Of a stretch of DNA of 64,000 nt, positions 23,070 through 35,800 are shown piece by piece. Each line of letters starts with the position of its first letter. Within the stretch, counting starts at the first letter, position 1. The DNA is taken from positions 14,057,808-14,121,807 of the forward strand of contig NC_088315.1 of assembly GCF_910592395.1 (NCBI RefSeq), in the 5' to 3' direction. The translations under genes and the position numbers were made by a program. The stretch is from Lineus longissimus. Taxonomy: Eukaryota; Nemertea; Pilidiophora; Heteronemertea; Lineidae. A model generated the notes under the pieces. That model worked only from the letters and a program-made list of their open reading frames with translations, was not told the DNA's origin and made no database searches.

Positions 23070-24970
23070 GTGTGGGGCGTGAGTGTCCGGTGTTTATTAG
23101 ACACTGGGGCCCAGGTAAGTACCTTGACAGAGAGTTTCTTCAAGGAAACTCTCAAGGGTCAGGTAAGGGTTCTGGATACGTCTTCCTACCTGAAGATTAC
23201 CGCTGCCAATGGCCTGCGTATCCCTCACGTTGGGTATGTTGAATTAGATATTGTAGTGCATGGAAGAACATTTGAGAAAATGGGTTTCCTTATTGTCAAG
23301 GATACTCCAAGCTTTAGGAAGAAGGTTGTGCCAGGTATTTTAGGCAGCAACATATTGAGGTGGTTGAATGATAGTTTTCAGGGTCAACAATTAGACACTG
23401 ATCGGGATTCAGTGTTACATTTATACAGTCATTGTGCCGTAGGTGACCTACCACCGGCGGTAGATGCAGACGACCATGGATTAATCAGTCAGGTGAGAAA
23501 CGCTAGTTCTGAACCCCTGCTTTTGCCAGCTGGCACAAAGAGGATCATCAAAGCTAGCGCCCCTTTCCCAAAAAGGGGTACCTCGTACTGTGCCTTAATA
23601 GAAGGCATACCATCAGAAGACTGCTCGCTCCCAAAGGGACTAGTAGTAGCAGCTTCGTATTCCATGGTCATTGACGGCCAGACCTGGGTTCAAGTAGCCA
23701 ACTTTGGGGAAGAAGATGCCTACATCCCAGGTAAGTGTTTATTAGGAAATTTATTGTTGGGGGAAGTACCCTCAGCTCCCATGAACGTAGAGGTAATGGA
23801 AGTCTCTGCGAATGAGGTCAAGGTTGGGAGACAGTATGACCCGGAACCAACACCAAGCAAAGCTACCACAGAGAAGGTAGCCCGACTGATGGAAACCATG
23901 CATATTGGTGAGTTGACTAGATCCGAAAGGAAGAGATTTGAGCAGTTGCTTCAGCGGTTTCCTGATCTATTCAGTGATGGTGATCATGACTTAGGGTACT
24001 GTGACAAAGTCAAGCATAAAATTGTACTAACTGATGATAAGCCTATCAAGGTCCCTCATAGGCGTATTCCACCTCATCAACTGCAGGCTGTTAAGGAATA
24101 CCTGGAGACTCAGCTTCAGGCAGGTATTATTAGGCCTAGTACATCAGCTTATGCTTCAGCGATAGTTTTGGTTCGCAAGCCGGACGGTAAAATGAGAGTT
24201 TGCGGGGATTTTAGATCGTTGAACGCAAAGACAGTCAAAGATGCCCAACCCGTAGTTAGAATACTAGAGGCCTTGGAGGCATTGTCTGGCTCAAAGTTCT
24301 TTTGTACTTTAGATTTAGCTCACGGTTTTCTACAATGTGGAATCGAGGAGGAGGATATCCCGAAGACTGCTTTTCGGGCTGGGTTTGCAGCCCTGTATGA
24401 ATACACCCGTATGCCGATGGGGCTCTGTAATAGCCCTGCTACGTTCTCCAGACTGATGCAAACTTGTCTTGGAGATCAGAATCTGGTCTCTCTTGTAGTG
24501 TATTTAGACGACATTTTGATCATGGGGAAAACCTTTGATCAAACCCTGGAGAGGCTAGAAATGGTTTTCACGAGGTTGCAAAGCTTTGGTCTGAAAATCA
24601 AACCAAGTAAGTGCCATTTCTTTCTTGCAGAAGTTAACTTTCTTGGTCATGTAGTCTCAGAGAAAGGCATAGCAACTAATCCTGAGAAAATTGCAGCTAT
24701 CAGAGACTGGAAAGTCCCTGAAACCGAGAAGGAGTTGAGGTCATTTTTAGGGTTAGCCTCCTATTATCGCAGGTTTATCAAAGGATTTGCCACCATGGCT
24801 GCACCCCTTCATGTTCTTTTGGGTGGTCCCAAAGGAAAAGACAAGACCAAAGGTAAGAGGTTAAGAGACGAGGAATTTCGGGCTCAGTGGACTCCTGAAT
24901 GTACAGAGGCATTCAGAAAATTACAGGATAGCCTGTGCACCTCCCCAGTACTGGGATACACAAAGGAAGA
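23070..24970 (+). pseudogene. pol: Gypsy protease-reverse transcriptase, truncated, fused in frame to BEL protease
   Basis: The aspartic protease motif is CLLDTGAQVSTL near the start. Reverse transcriptase blocks follow: VRKPDGKMRVCGDFRSLN, FCTLDLAHGFLQCGI and the active site VYLDDILIMG, then PSKCHFFLAEVNFLGHVVS. The reading frame does not end with the Gypsy sequence. It continues open into BEL protease (MAIIPVKVRLK...) and stops at 25088, giving a 672-residue chimera. RNase H and integrase are absent. Confidence 0.8.
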
Positions 24971-27796
24971 GGACACAGAGGTTACCATGGCAATCATCCC
25001 AGTTAAGGTCAGGCTCAAGAACACAAGAAAGGAAATCAACACCTATGCTTTCTTTGACCCAGGCAGCACAGTCCACTTCTGCACGTAGATCTGATGAGAA
25101 GACTGGGAGCTGGAGGAAAGCGAGCGAAAATAACCCTCAACACGATGGGCTCAGAGCATACGATGCAGACCTACATTATCAAGGGCCTAGAAGTCTGTGA
25201 CTTAAACAGCAGCAACCCAGTGGAACTGGGTAGGCTGTACACGAAGGATACGATTCCTGTATCTCCACGACACATCCCCAGGAAGGAGGATATCCAGAAG
25301 TGGCCGCACCTTAAAGAAGTGGACCTACCAGAGATCAACAGTGAAGTGGGACTCTTGATTGGGAATGGCGTCCCTGACGCTTATTCCCCCCTCCAGTCGC
25401 TGACAGGCCCGCCAGAAAGCCCACATGCAGTGAAGACACGACTTGGGTGGATAACCTGGAACGTCGTACGCAGCACCAACACCAATGCAGACATGAGCCA
25501 CTCGGTGAACCGGGCTGAAGTTTCAGCAGTAAAGGAGCTAGAAGATTACGAAAGACTAGACAGACTAGTGCGAAGCTCAATCAACCTTGATTTCCTGAAA
25601 GAGGAGTTGACGAAAGTGAATACTCATTGGAGGACAAACAGTTCATGGAGATGATGGAAGAGTCCATCCACCAGAAGGAAGGCCAATATGAAATGAAATT
25701 GCCCTTCCGTAGAGAAGACGTCCAATTGCCTAACAATCGTTCACAAGCCCTGCAGCGTCTAACTAGCCTGAAACACAAGATGAAGAAAAACCCGAAGTTC
25801 CATCAAGACTACAAGGATTTCATGCAGCATATATCAGATCATTCTTATGCAGAAGAGGTCTCCGAGTCAGAAGTAGATCGAAATGATGGCAGGGTCTGGT
25901 ATATCCCACACCATGGGGTATACCACCCAAGGAAGGCTAAGATAAGAGTCGTCTTTGATTGCTCCGCTAAGTATGCTGGCCTGTCCCTTAATGACACTCT
26001 ACTTCAGGGCCCCAACCTGACCAATAATCTAGTTGGCGTGTTGCTGAGGTTCCGAAGATATCCGGTGGCGATCACTGCAGACATTGAAAAGATGTTCCAT
26101 CGGGTGAGAGTTAGCAGCGAAGATAGGGATTACCTGCGATCCATGTGGTGGCCAGATGGCGACGTGGAAGCTGAGCCCAGAACGTACCGGATGAATGTCC
26201 ATTTGTTTGGGGCTGCATCATCCCCAAGTTGTGCCAACCTGGCACTCAGAAAATTAGCAGAAGACTATCGTGAAAACTACAGCGAAAAAACCATCAAGGC
26301 TATCCTGAAATCTTTCTATGTTGATGACTGTTTGGAGTCGATCAAATCAGAGGTCAAGGCCATCCCCCACGTCAAAGAACTAACAGGCATCTGTAATCAA
26401 GGAGGGTTCAGGTTATCACAGTGGCTAAGTAATAGCTGCATGGTTTTGGAGTCGATACCTGTGGAAGAGCGATGTAAGGGCGCTAAGGATCTTGACCTCG
26501 ATAAGGATCATCTGCCAATAGAACGAACACTTGGCGTGACATGGCAAGTTGAGAATGACGCCTTCAGTTTCGCTATAAAGATAGAGGATCGCCAGCCTAC
26601 AAGACGAGGATTGCTGTTCGTTATTAGTTCGGTGTACGACCCCCTTGGTCTAGCTGCACCTTTTATCCTCCCAGCGAAAATCCTTCTCCAACGTCTGTGT
26701 GAAAAAAATCTTGGCTGGGATGAAGAAATAGACGGACCCGAACTTGAGAGATGGCAAGTGTGGCTACAAGACCTACCCAAGCTAGAGAAGCATGTCGTTC
26801 TCAGATGCGTAAGGCCTAGGAACCTTGGGGTCATTCGCTCAAGTCAGGTGCATCACTTTGCTGATGCTAGTGAGGCCGGTTACGGGACTGCCTCTTACCT
26901 CAGGCTCGAGGATACAAATGGTAATGTGTCCTGCACTCTGTTGCTAGGCAAGGCCAGGGTAGCCCCGTTAAAGAAGACCACCATACCCAGATTAGAGCTG
27001 ACGGCAGCTACTGCAGCAGTTAAGATGAATCATCTCATCATGAAGGAGTTGGACTACCCAGTCGATAACACCTTCTTCTGGACAGACAGCACCGCAGTCC
27101 TGAGATACATCAGAAACGAGACAAGCAGGTACAAGACGTTTGTGGCGAACAGGGTTGCCGCAATCCGTGAGGGTTCTGTCAGTCATCAATGGAACTACGT
27201 ACCAACTGGGGACAATCCTGCGGATGATGCTTCACGCGGGCTGGCAGTGGACCAGTTTCTGAAGAGCGAGCGATGGATTCAAGGGCCAAGCTTCCTCTAC
27301 AAACCACAAAGAGAATAGCCGCCCCATAACAGCTGTGCCAGAGGACGCCAACGACTTGTTGGCACTGACTCCCAACCATTTGCTGCTTTCGAAGCCAACA
27401 GAGCCCTTTCCGCCAGGCGTATTTACCAAGGAAGACAATTATGCCAGAAGACGTTGGCGCCAAGTACAACACCTAGCCAATGTCTTTTGGAGGAGATGGG
27501 TGAAGGAGTACCTTCCTTTACTCCAAGTCCGACAGAAATGGTTGAAGACCAAAAGAAACGTTCGACAAGGGGACATAGTCTTGATGGTTGATAACCAGGC
27601 TCCGAGGTGCCACTGGCCCTTGGGTAGGGTGCTCGAAACCCAAGAAGACAAGCAGGGCGTAGTTAGGACAGTCAAGCTCACGAACAGCACAGGCGAGTTC
27701 ATCAGACCAATCCACAAGCTTTGTCTCATACTTGAGGTAGATGACAACATCCGTGGCATCATCGAAGAGGACGAAGGAAAGAAGGTAGTGGGGTAG
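24971..27796 (+). pseudogene. pol: BEL/Pao pol: protease, RT, RNase H and integrase C-terminus; disrupted
   Basis: The BEL protease segment (IPVKVRL..., TYAFFDPGSTVHFC) ends at a stop and frameshift near 25086-25094. It resumes through the linker typical of BEL (LPEINSEVGLLIGN, KTRLGWITWNVV) and shifts again near 25630. The RT-RNase H frame (25627-27318) contains RVVFDCSAKYAG, ITADIEKMFHRV and the active site FYVDDCLES, followed by FADASEAGYG and WTDSTAVLRYI of RNase H. After 27320 another frame holds only the integrase C-terminal domain ([18 protein letters not shown]). The zinc-binding and catalytic core of integrase is missing, so an internal deletion lies near 27310-27340. Confidence 0.85.
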
Positions 27797-28220
27797 ACCA
27801 GGTCACGTAAAACTGACTCGTCTACTTTGGGAGATGTAAGACGGCTCCTGCCTTCCACTAGTCTGCAGGGCCTCTCTGGCAAGGAGGTAGCACCTGCTTT
27901 GCCCCCTGAAGCAGGGTTACGCATCGAAGATCCAAGATGCAAGTTGAGAAGTCACCCTTCCAGCAGACGACTAGACGAGCAGGATGTCATCTTCAATCCC
28001 ACAGAGACATTTAACAAAACTTAGAGACTCTAATTTTTAGTTATTAGTATATTCTCAGAATGAACAATATATACCTTACATATTAGGTTTCATGGAATTT
28101 CCATGGTTCGCGTATAATAATCAGGGTAGGAAACTATATTAGTTGAATTTAAGGTTTTGGCCTTTCGTTTTAGTTGAGATTTTTGGTAATTGCTGCAGAG
28201 CTGCAATTAGGGGCCCGGGA
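27797..28220 (+). other. BEL 3' untranslated region
   Basis: Non-coding sequence between pol and the 3' LTR. It ends with a G/A-rich stretch (aggggcccggga, 28209-28220) immediately before the LTR, where a polypurine tract is expected; it contains three C residues. Confidence 0.5.
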
Positions 28221-28490
28221 TGTTACGGCCAAAACAGTTTCCCATTCGTTTGTAGGATGCAGTATGCCAGATCTTAAATTAGCCGCCTTTGTTTACTTTT
28301 AATTATCTTTGGCTAGCGCAGACGCAACAGCATCTGTTTACCTAAGTAGCTTGGGGGAGTATCTAGGTCACTTCCTCGCTAGATCTGCAACACTGAACAC
28401 ACTAGAAGTCAACTCCGTTTTAAGTGCCAATTTACAGTACTATAATGCTCCAATAAGATGTAATGGTTCGGATTTATATGGGCCAAATGT
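28221..28490 (+). repeat. BEL 3' LTR, first part
   Basis: It starts TGTTACGGCC, matches 12099-12340 and continues through the stretch also seen at 18411-18446. It stops at the insertion of element X; ATGT (28487-28490) is repeated on the far side at 48561-48564. Confidence 0.92.
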
Positions 28491-28868
28491 GGGTCAATTC
28501 ACAGTAATTTACCACTTTCAGTCCCAGGTGCATTTTTCCTGCTTAAATTACCTGGCAAAAGAAAATATCATGTTTTTTATGAGCATTTATGTACCGCACA
28601 TATATCTGACAGTTCAACCTAGTAATTATTTTTTGGAGGAAATTTTTTAGACATTTTTTGAGTCGATATATTGCAAATTATCACTGTCCCTGTTATCACG
28701 GTCATAACATCAAATGCACATTTCCTCCAAAATATCATCAAAATTATAATGATCATTGTGTGTTCTTGTGTTAAAATATCTTTTGCAAACTCACATACTA
28801 TGGAATTCCTTTCTAATATCAGTAAAATATAATTATTAGCACATTTTGCCCTGTCCCCAGGTTTGCAT

Positions 28869-29296
28869 GTCATTCCTGTTACCAAATAGGGTTTTACCTT
28901 AATTGGAAATCTGACAGCTTTCATTGGTGTGACAAACGGCCCAAAGGGGCCTCTAGTGCATGATTCTTGGAGGGAAATTCAAAATGGTGGCATGTTGCAA
29001 GGACTTTCATGAACTTGGTGAGTAACTGTGCTAAATTGCCGTAGTATGCTTATTCAGAGTCACTACTGTTACCTTCTTTTTGAGTAATATATTGTAGTTT
29101 ACGGAGAAAACTGAATTAGGTTAATTAGGTACTGGGATGAAGTTATAAATGAGGTCAAAATAGCTACATCCAGGCCATGGTTTTTAGTGCAGTGACACAA
29201 ATAATGGAGTCTCGTCATTCCTGTTACCGTCATTACTGTTACCACAGCCGTGGTAACATGGGTAACAGGACTGACCAGTGTAGTAACAGGAATGAC
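28869..29296. promoter_or_regulatory. left subterminal repeat cluster of X
   Basis: Six copies of the 15-mer GTCATTMCTGTTACC, two of them directly adjacent at 29214-29243 and two inverted. Mirror copies sit near the right end. Such clusters are usually transposase-binding sites; that role is inferred. Confidence 0.6.
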
Positions 29297-31214
29297 ATTC
29301 TGTGTTAGAAAGGACCCAAAATTAATCGTATTTCATTGATGCGGCCATAATTCGCTTTTACATGTAACTACTAACAAGACGTTAGGCCTATAGGCCGCTT
29401 ACGCTGCCTAGGGGCGTATTTTGCTATCCTAGCCAAGTTGCCTGGTGAACTGTATAAGGAAACACTTTGGTGGGGCTGTACCACACTGTATCTGTACCCT
29501 GTACCTTGTGCCACAAATATCAAGGCCAGTAGACTCGCACCTAGGCCTACAGTACTTCATGTAGCAGTCACATATATGACAGTGCCACCTGGGTCCTGGC
29601 CTATTGTATGTTGTTACAGGTAGTATTTTGCTGTACAAAATTGAAGATGTTGATATGTTTCAGGTTTCGTTTTCAGGTTTAATGGTCGTGTTTTATTTAG
29701 GACTGCACCATGCCACCAAAATCACGGGCGCAGATACAGCGGGAGTACAGAAACAGAAGAGACCAAGATCCAACTAGAAGACAAGTGTACCTGGAGCAAG
29801 AAAAACAACGATATCAAACACAGCTACAAACAGGGAAGAAAAAGAGAATTGGTGATAAGACAAAACGTGAACAACGCCATACAAGAAGAATCTGGAAAAA
29901 GGCACAGCAAAAATGCAGGGCTGCAAAAAAGGAAGCACCTCTCACACCCCCTCTAACACCAGAGGAAGCCGCTTCAAGTAACAGGTATTTTATTTCTGAG
30001 CATCTCTCTTAACCTGCACAGACTCTCATTAACTTTTAATCAAATGTTAAATGTAGGCCTGACTACAAATTATAAATGTCCAAGACACCTTTGGCTTTAG
30101 AATACCCCTTTGCATTTTTTTTCAGAAAACGAGGCAGGAAGATGGTGAGACGTGATCGTGCGGCCTGCTACCGCAGACTTGGTTCATTAGCTTCCAAAGT
30201 AAAAAAAGCTGAACAGAAGGCTGAGAAGTATAAAAAGAGGTTCCAGCGCTTACAGGCTAAAGTCCAGAAAGATGTGCCGAAATCCCCAAGAACTATACAC
30301 AAAAAGCTACTCGTAAAGTTCCCCCTTCATAGCCAGGCCAGGAAGAAGCTTCAATTTGCCTTGACAGTTTCCGAGGAACTCAAGAAGAAGTACCGTACAT
30401 CAGAAAATGAAAGAATGAAGAGAATCATTGCAAGAACTGTCTATTCGAAGATAATTAAAAAGTACCGCCTGCAAAAATACTACCAGGAATGCCTCGGTTT
30501 TCGGCCCAGGAATATAAAAAACACAGAAAGCAGGAAAAAAAGGAAAGACAGTCTGTCTCCGGCACTGATTCAGGCCGTCCATGAATTCTACGTAAGAGAC
30601 GATGTCTCTCGGATTACAACTGGGAAAAAAATGACCGTCACCCACAAGAAACAGCGGGAGCAGCGACGAATTCTTTCTGATACGCTCAGTAATCTCCACT
30701 CGAAATTTCTCTCTGAGCACCCAGACAAGCAGTTGCAATATACAGCGTTTACCAAGCTTCGTCCTTTTTGGGTCATGCCTCCGAAGGAATCCGATCGGAA
30801 GACCTGTCAGTGCAAGAGACATGAGAACCTCGAATTTCTAGCTCAGAAGTTCAAGTACATTGGAGCATTGGAATCAAGTGACGTGGAGGAACTAGCAAGG
30901 TCTCTGAGCTGCGACCCAGATTCCATTTATTGCATGTATGGTCAATGTGATAGATGCAAAGAAAACTAGAATTGTCGGTTGAGTCTGCAGGCAGACTCTG
31001 GAGTCTCCGTCAACTCTGGGGTGCTTTGTTGAGGAACTGGAGGAGGCAGTATGTTTTGGTTAAAAGTTTATTGGGAAAATAGATATATACATATATACAT
31101 AGTTGGAGATCAAAAGTCGGGTTACTGGTTTGTAGACCTTGGTATGAGAATTGTCTTCGCTGGCAAGGTTTGCATTGGGTTTATGTTGCTGCTGTGTTAA
31201 CGCTGTGTTGGGAT

Positions 31215-32147
31215 CGGCGGGCAGAAAATGCATGCTGCATACCGTCTGCAGACTGGGGGTTTTCTCATGAGTCAATAGAATCTAAGGTCTGGAATTAGGG
31301 GACCATATCAGTAGTTGCTTTGCGCCAACTTCTGTATTAAAATTAAGATCTGGAATTAGGGGACCATCTCAACAGTTGCCATGTGATTTTCACACTAAAA
31401 AATAAGAGGCCATTTCAGGTATATGCCAAACGGTAGAACAAAGATTATCTAGGCCGTTGTGCAAACAGGCTTTGCGATACACCACGAGTTGGGGTGTAGG
31501 CCTAAATTCATTTAACTGTGAACCAAGTGCATCCACTGGCACGCTACATGTATGTGTGACTCGCACGGATTTAGCACGTAGGGCCTACATGATGCTAATC
31601 AGCTAGGAATCGGATGTATCTTGTGACCAGGACTGTAGTAATAAACATTTGCCTGAAAACATTTTTTATTTGGCCTAACAACACCTGTTTAGAATGTCAA
31701 AGAGGCCGGTATTTTCACTTAACATCAAGAGACAGAGGAGAACTGTCAAGGTGGGTGTTTGATATACAATGGTTTTCTGTTCCCTGGGTTTCTTCATTCT
31801 GTTATCTTTAATTATATTTACCAATATCATTCAGCACTTTTTATCATGAAATCCTGCCTTTGAAACGATCCCAACCTTGCCGGCCAATCAACCAGGCGCA
31901 CGAGGCACAACAGGCCGATACAATATACATGTTCTGTATTAAGTACGTCATCTGTCATGCACACCCAAAAAAATCTTCCTGCAAGATGATTCACAGGTAA
32001 TTCAAATATAAGAAAACAAACGTTGAAAAAAAGTTGGCGCAAAGCAACTACTGATATGGTCCCCTAATTCCAAACCTTAGATTCTATTGACTCATGAGAA
32101 AACCCCCAGTCTGCAGACTGTATGCAGCATGCATTTTCTGCCCGCCG
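31215..32147. mobile_element. 933-bp Mutator-like element 'U' with long inverted repeats
   Basis: Terminal inverted repeats of about 115 bp begin CGGCGGGCAGAAAATGCATG. A perfect 10-bp duplication GTGTTGGGAT flanks the element (31205-31214 and 32148-32157). There is no coding capacity. A 9-11 bp duplication and long inverted repeats fit a non-autonomous Mutator-like element. Confidence 0.88.
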
Positions 32148-32182
32148 GTGTTGGGATAGCAGCGATGGTGATGTTGTGGTTC

Positions 32183-32256
32183 ACATGTGCCTTGGAAGAG
32201 ACTAGAGAAGCAGGTCCAGGACAGATTGCCGCGAAAATTTATAAATAGTTCGGGAA
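32183..32256. repeat. inverted-repeat arm inside Y (partner 37183-37256)
   Basis: This arm (core 'aggacagattgccgcgaaaa') is present in inverted orientation at 37183-37256. Before the Gypsy insertion the arms were about 140 bp apart, so Y carried a sizeable palindrome that the retrotransposon entered. Confidence 0.7.
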
Positions 32257-32396
32257 ACTTATAACATCCTCTTGCAGCATCCTCTTGCAAACAGGGCCTA
32301 CTCCTTACGCATCTTTCTGATTGAGGGAGTAAACATATCGAGGCCACATATCGAGTGATCGATGGCCGGATTTGTCAGGATGTCAAGCCAGCTTCC

Positions 32397-32538
32397 TGTA
32401 GTATGAGACACCATACATTATGAGTCGAGTTCAATAGTCTATGCCCAGAGGGCGCTGTAATTTAGTGACTACTAATAAACATGTTATGTTTTCATATCCG
32501 CCTTGTTTATGATCATCAACCTACGTAAATCCTCGACA
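32397..32538 (+). repeat. Gypsy 5' LTR
   Basis: The 142-bp LTR contains AATAAA within 'actaataaacatg' near 32471. It is unusually short for an LTR but typical of some compact Gypsy lineages. Confidence 0.93.
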
Positions 32539-32871
32539 TGGTGTCAGAAGTGGGATGAGATGAAGAAAAACATTTATAGAACAGGTTGAACTTATTAGTA
32601 TGTCAAAATCGGTTCTATTCCGATTGTAAACGGCTGACAAAAGTCCGGGCCGAAAGTAGGTCATGGGCCACATGGCGGAAAAAAAATCGTAATCGGAACG
32701 TTCGTCGCGCACGTGCTTCAAGTGACGTTGACCTCGCACAACGATTAGGAGATCTACGGAGGCCGGTACGGTTCATGCGAAATTCTAGGCGGAGTTCGGA
32801 GATTCTTAGTAGAGAATCTAGTGAACGTGCACACTTGAAGTAGTTTCTTAGGCGAGAACTAAAGTATAACC

Positions 32872-35800
32872 ATGGCAACTGCAATGCCATATCAGGTGCA
32901 ACCACCAGAGAAGTTTAACTTCAAACCAGATGACTGGCCGAAATGGAAACGACGTTTTAATAGGTTCAGGGAGGCATCTGGGCTTTCGACTAAGTCACAG
33001 GAAAACCAAGTAAATACGTTGATTTACTGTATGGGCGACGAAGCTGATGACATTTTAAACTCAATAACATTAACGGATGACGATAGGCGGTCATATGATG
33101 TCATCGTAGAAAAACTTGAGAGTTACTTTTTGCCAAAAAGGAATGTTATATTCGAGAGAGCTAAGTTTAATCAAAGGCGACAGTCAGAGACTGAGTCGGT
33201 GGATCAGTTCATAACTGATTTGTTTAGCTTAGCAGAACATTGTCAATTCGGAAACTTAAAGGATGAGTTGATCCGGGACAGAATCGTTGTTGGCATAAAG
33301 GACACTAAGCTAGCTGAGAAAATGCAGCTCAACTCTAACTTGACATTGACTAAAGCTATGACAATGGTCAGACAATGTGAAAGCGTTAAAGCACAACAAA
33401 CTGTGTTAAGGGGCACTGAGCTAGGCAGCACCGCGGAAGTCGCGAAAGTAGGTGGTTCTGATAAACCTACAAGTAGTAAAGGTGGACACAAGAAACCAGG
33501 TTGGGTGAAACAGCATCAGCGAAAGGGAAACCCAGGTGGGAGAACTAAATCACAATGGAAAAACAAGGACGGGAAGTGTCATAGGTGTGGCAAGACTCCA
33601 AGTCATAGTAAACAGAATTGCCCAGCGAAGGACGCTGAGTGTCATAAATCCAAATTTACTGGTCATTATCAGAAAATGTGTAAAAACTCTAAAACTGTCA
33701 GTGAAATCCAAGAAGAAGGTATATTTCTAGGTGCAGTTAACAGTAAGTTACACAATGGCTGGGTGAGTGCCGTTAAACTTGGAAGCACCAAGGTTAATTG
33801 GAAAATAGACACTGGAGCGGAAGTCTCTTGTATCCCGTATGGCATTTACACTAGGAATAAAGCGTCGCTAGGGAAGCTACACCAGCCAGACCGGAAGCTA
33901 TTCGGTGCTGGAGGGAATGAACTTCAGGTGAAGGGTGTCATTCTAACCAGGCTACAAAAACGTGATGTCAAGGTTGACTCTGTAGTCTATGTCGTTGATG
34001 GACTTAAAAATCCATTACTAGGACAACCAGCGATCCGTGCATTGAAGCTTGTGTCTGTTGTAGAATCAGTTGATAGTGAGAGTGCTGATATCAAGAACAT
34101 TAAGGCCAAATACCCAAAGTTGTTTTCAGGACTGGGAAAACTTAAAGGGGACTACACCATAAAGCTAAAAGATGGTGCTGAGCCCTATGCTATTTCTGCG
34201 GCTAGACGAATTGCCATTCCACTTTTAACAAGGACCAAGACGGAACTCGAAAGGATGGCAAACATAGGGGTTGTCTCAGAGGTGAGAGAGCCAACGGATT
34301 GGTGTGCTGGCATGGTTGTAGTACCAAAATCGAACGGTTCTGTAAGAATATGTGTGGACCTGACTAAACTTAATGAAAGTGTCTGTCGTGAAAGGCATCA
34401 AATGCCATCTGTTGATTATACTTTGGCACAGTTAAAGGGTGCAAAGGTCTTTAGTAAGCTAGATGCAAATTCTGGGTTCTGGCAGATCCCATTGGATCCC
34501 GAGAGTAGAAAGCTCACAACGTTCATGACCCCATGGGGCAGGTACTGTTTCAATAGACTCCCCTATGGAATCTCATCGGGACCCGAACTCTTTCAAAAGC
34601 GAATGCAGGAAATTCTTGAAGGACTTGACGGCGTTCTAGTTGAAATTGACGACATACTTGTCTATGGTATGGATCAGCAGGAACACGATAGGAGGTTACA
34701 CGCAGTGTTAAACAGACTCATGGAATCGGGAGTAACTCTGAATGGACCGAAGTGTGAGATCTCTAAGGAGAAACTGTTGTATTTAGCACACATACTTGAT
34801 AGTGAAGGCATTAGGCCTGACCCAAGGAAAATCAAGGCAGTACAGGATTTTCCAGAGCCAAACAATGTGCCAGAACTCAGGAGATTTCTTGGCATGATAA
34901 CCTATCTAGGGAGATTTATACCGAACTTAGCGAGTAAGACTGAACCTTTACGTTGTCTTATGAGTAAGAAAAACAGCTGGGTCTGGGAAGGTCCCCAGAA
35001 AGGAGCATTTGCAAGCTTGAAAGCAGAGCTAATATCTCCACCGTTACTTGCGCATTACGATCCGGAGAAGGAAACCATAGTCTCAGCGGATGCTTCCTCT
35101 TATGGATTAGGAGGAGTTATTCTACAGGTTCATGAGAAAGGGGTTAAAAGACCTGTAGCATATGCGTCAAGGACTTTAAATGACACTGAGAAGCGTTATG
35201 CACAAATCGAGAAAGAGGCGTTAGCGGCCACATGGGCTTGCGAGAGATTTTCGGACTATGTGCTAGGGAAAACATTCTCATTGGAGACAGATCATAAGCC
35301 TTTAGTTCCACTGCTGGGAGGAGGCAAGAGCCTCGAAATGCTGCCAGCCAGAGTGCAGAGATTCAAAATGAGACTTATGAAATACTCGTACCAAATCAAA
35401 CATGTGCCGGGAAAGGAACTCTACATAGCAGATGCTCTTTCGAGGGCACCCCTTCAAAGGGAACGATCTGAGGCAGACATAAAATTTGATGCAGATGTCA
35501 CTGCATACGTTTCGGCTATAACACAAAATCTGCCAGCCAGTGAAAGACGGCTGCAGCAGATTAAGGAGAAACAATCAGAGGACGAGGTTTGCCGTCAACT
35601 GTTGCAGTACTGTAGAGATGGATGGCCAGACCGTCCATTCGTTAGAGGTGCTGTAAAGCCCTTCTATCCAATCTCAGGCGAGCTTACCGTGCAAGATGGG
35701 TTACTAATGAGAGGGACTCGTATAGTCATTCCGATGAGTATGCGTTTAGAGATACTTGATAAGATCCATGAAGGCCATCAGGGAACAACTAAATGCAGGG

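Larger units (their letters stand above)
19674..24970 (+). mobile_element. decayed Gypsy-type retrotransposon inserted in BEL gag, 3' half missing
   Basis: A 5' LTR of about 830 bp starts TGTGACGGGG at 19674, with a TATATAA near 20417 and AATAAA at 20448-20453. A primer-binding-site-like TGGCGTTGTCGACAG starts at 20507. Frameshifted gag and protease-RT coding follow. The element stops abruptly at the start of RNase H, where BEL protease sequence resumes; no 3' LTR is present. A deletion must have removed the 3' half of this element together with the end of BEL gag. It also contains the 941-bp element at 20693-21633. Confidence 0.8.
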
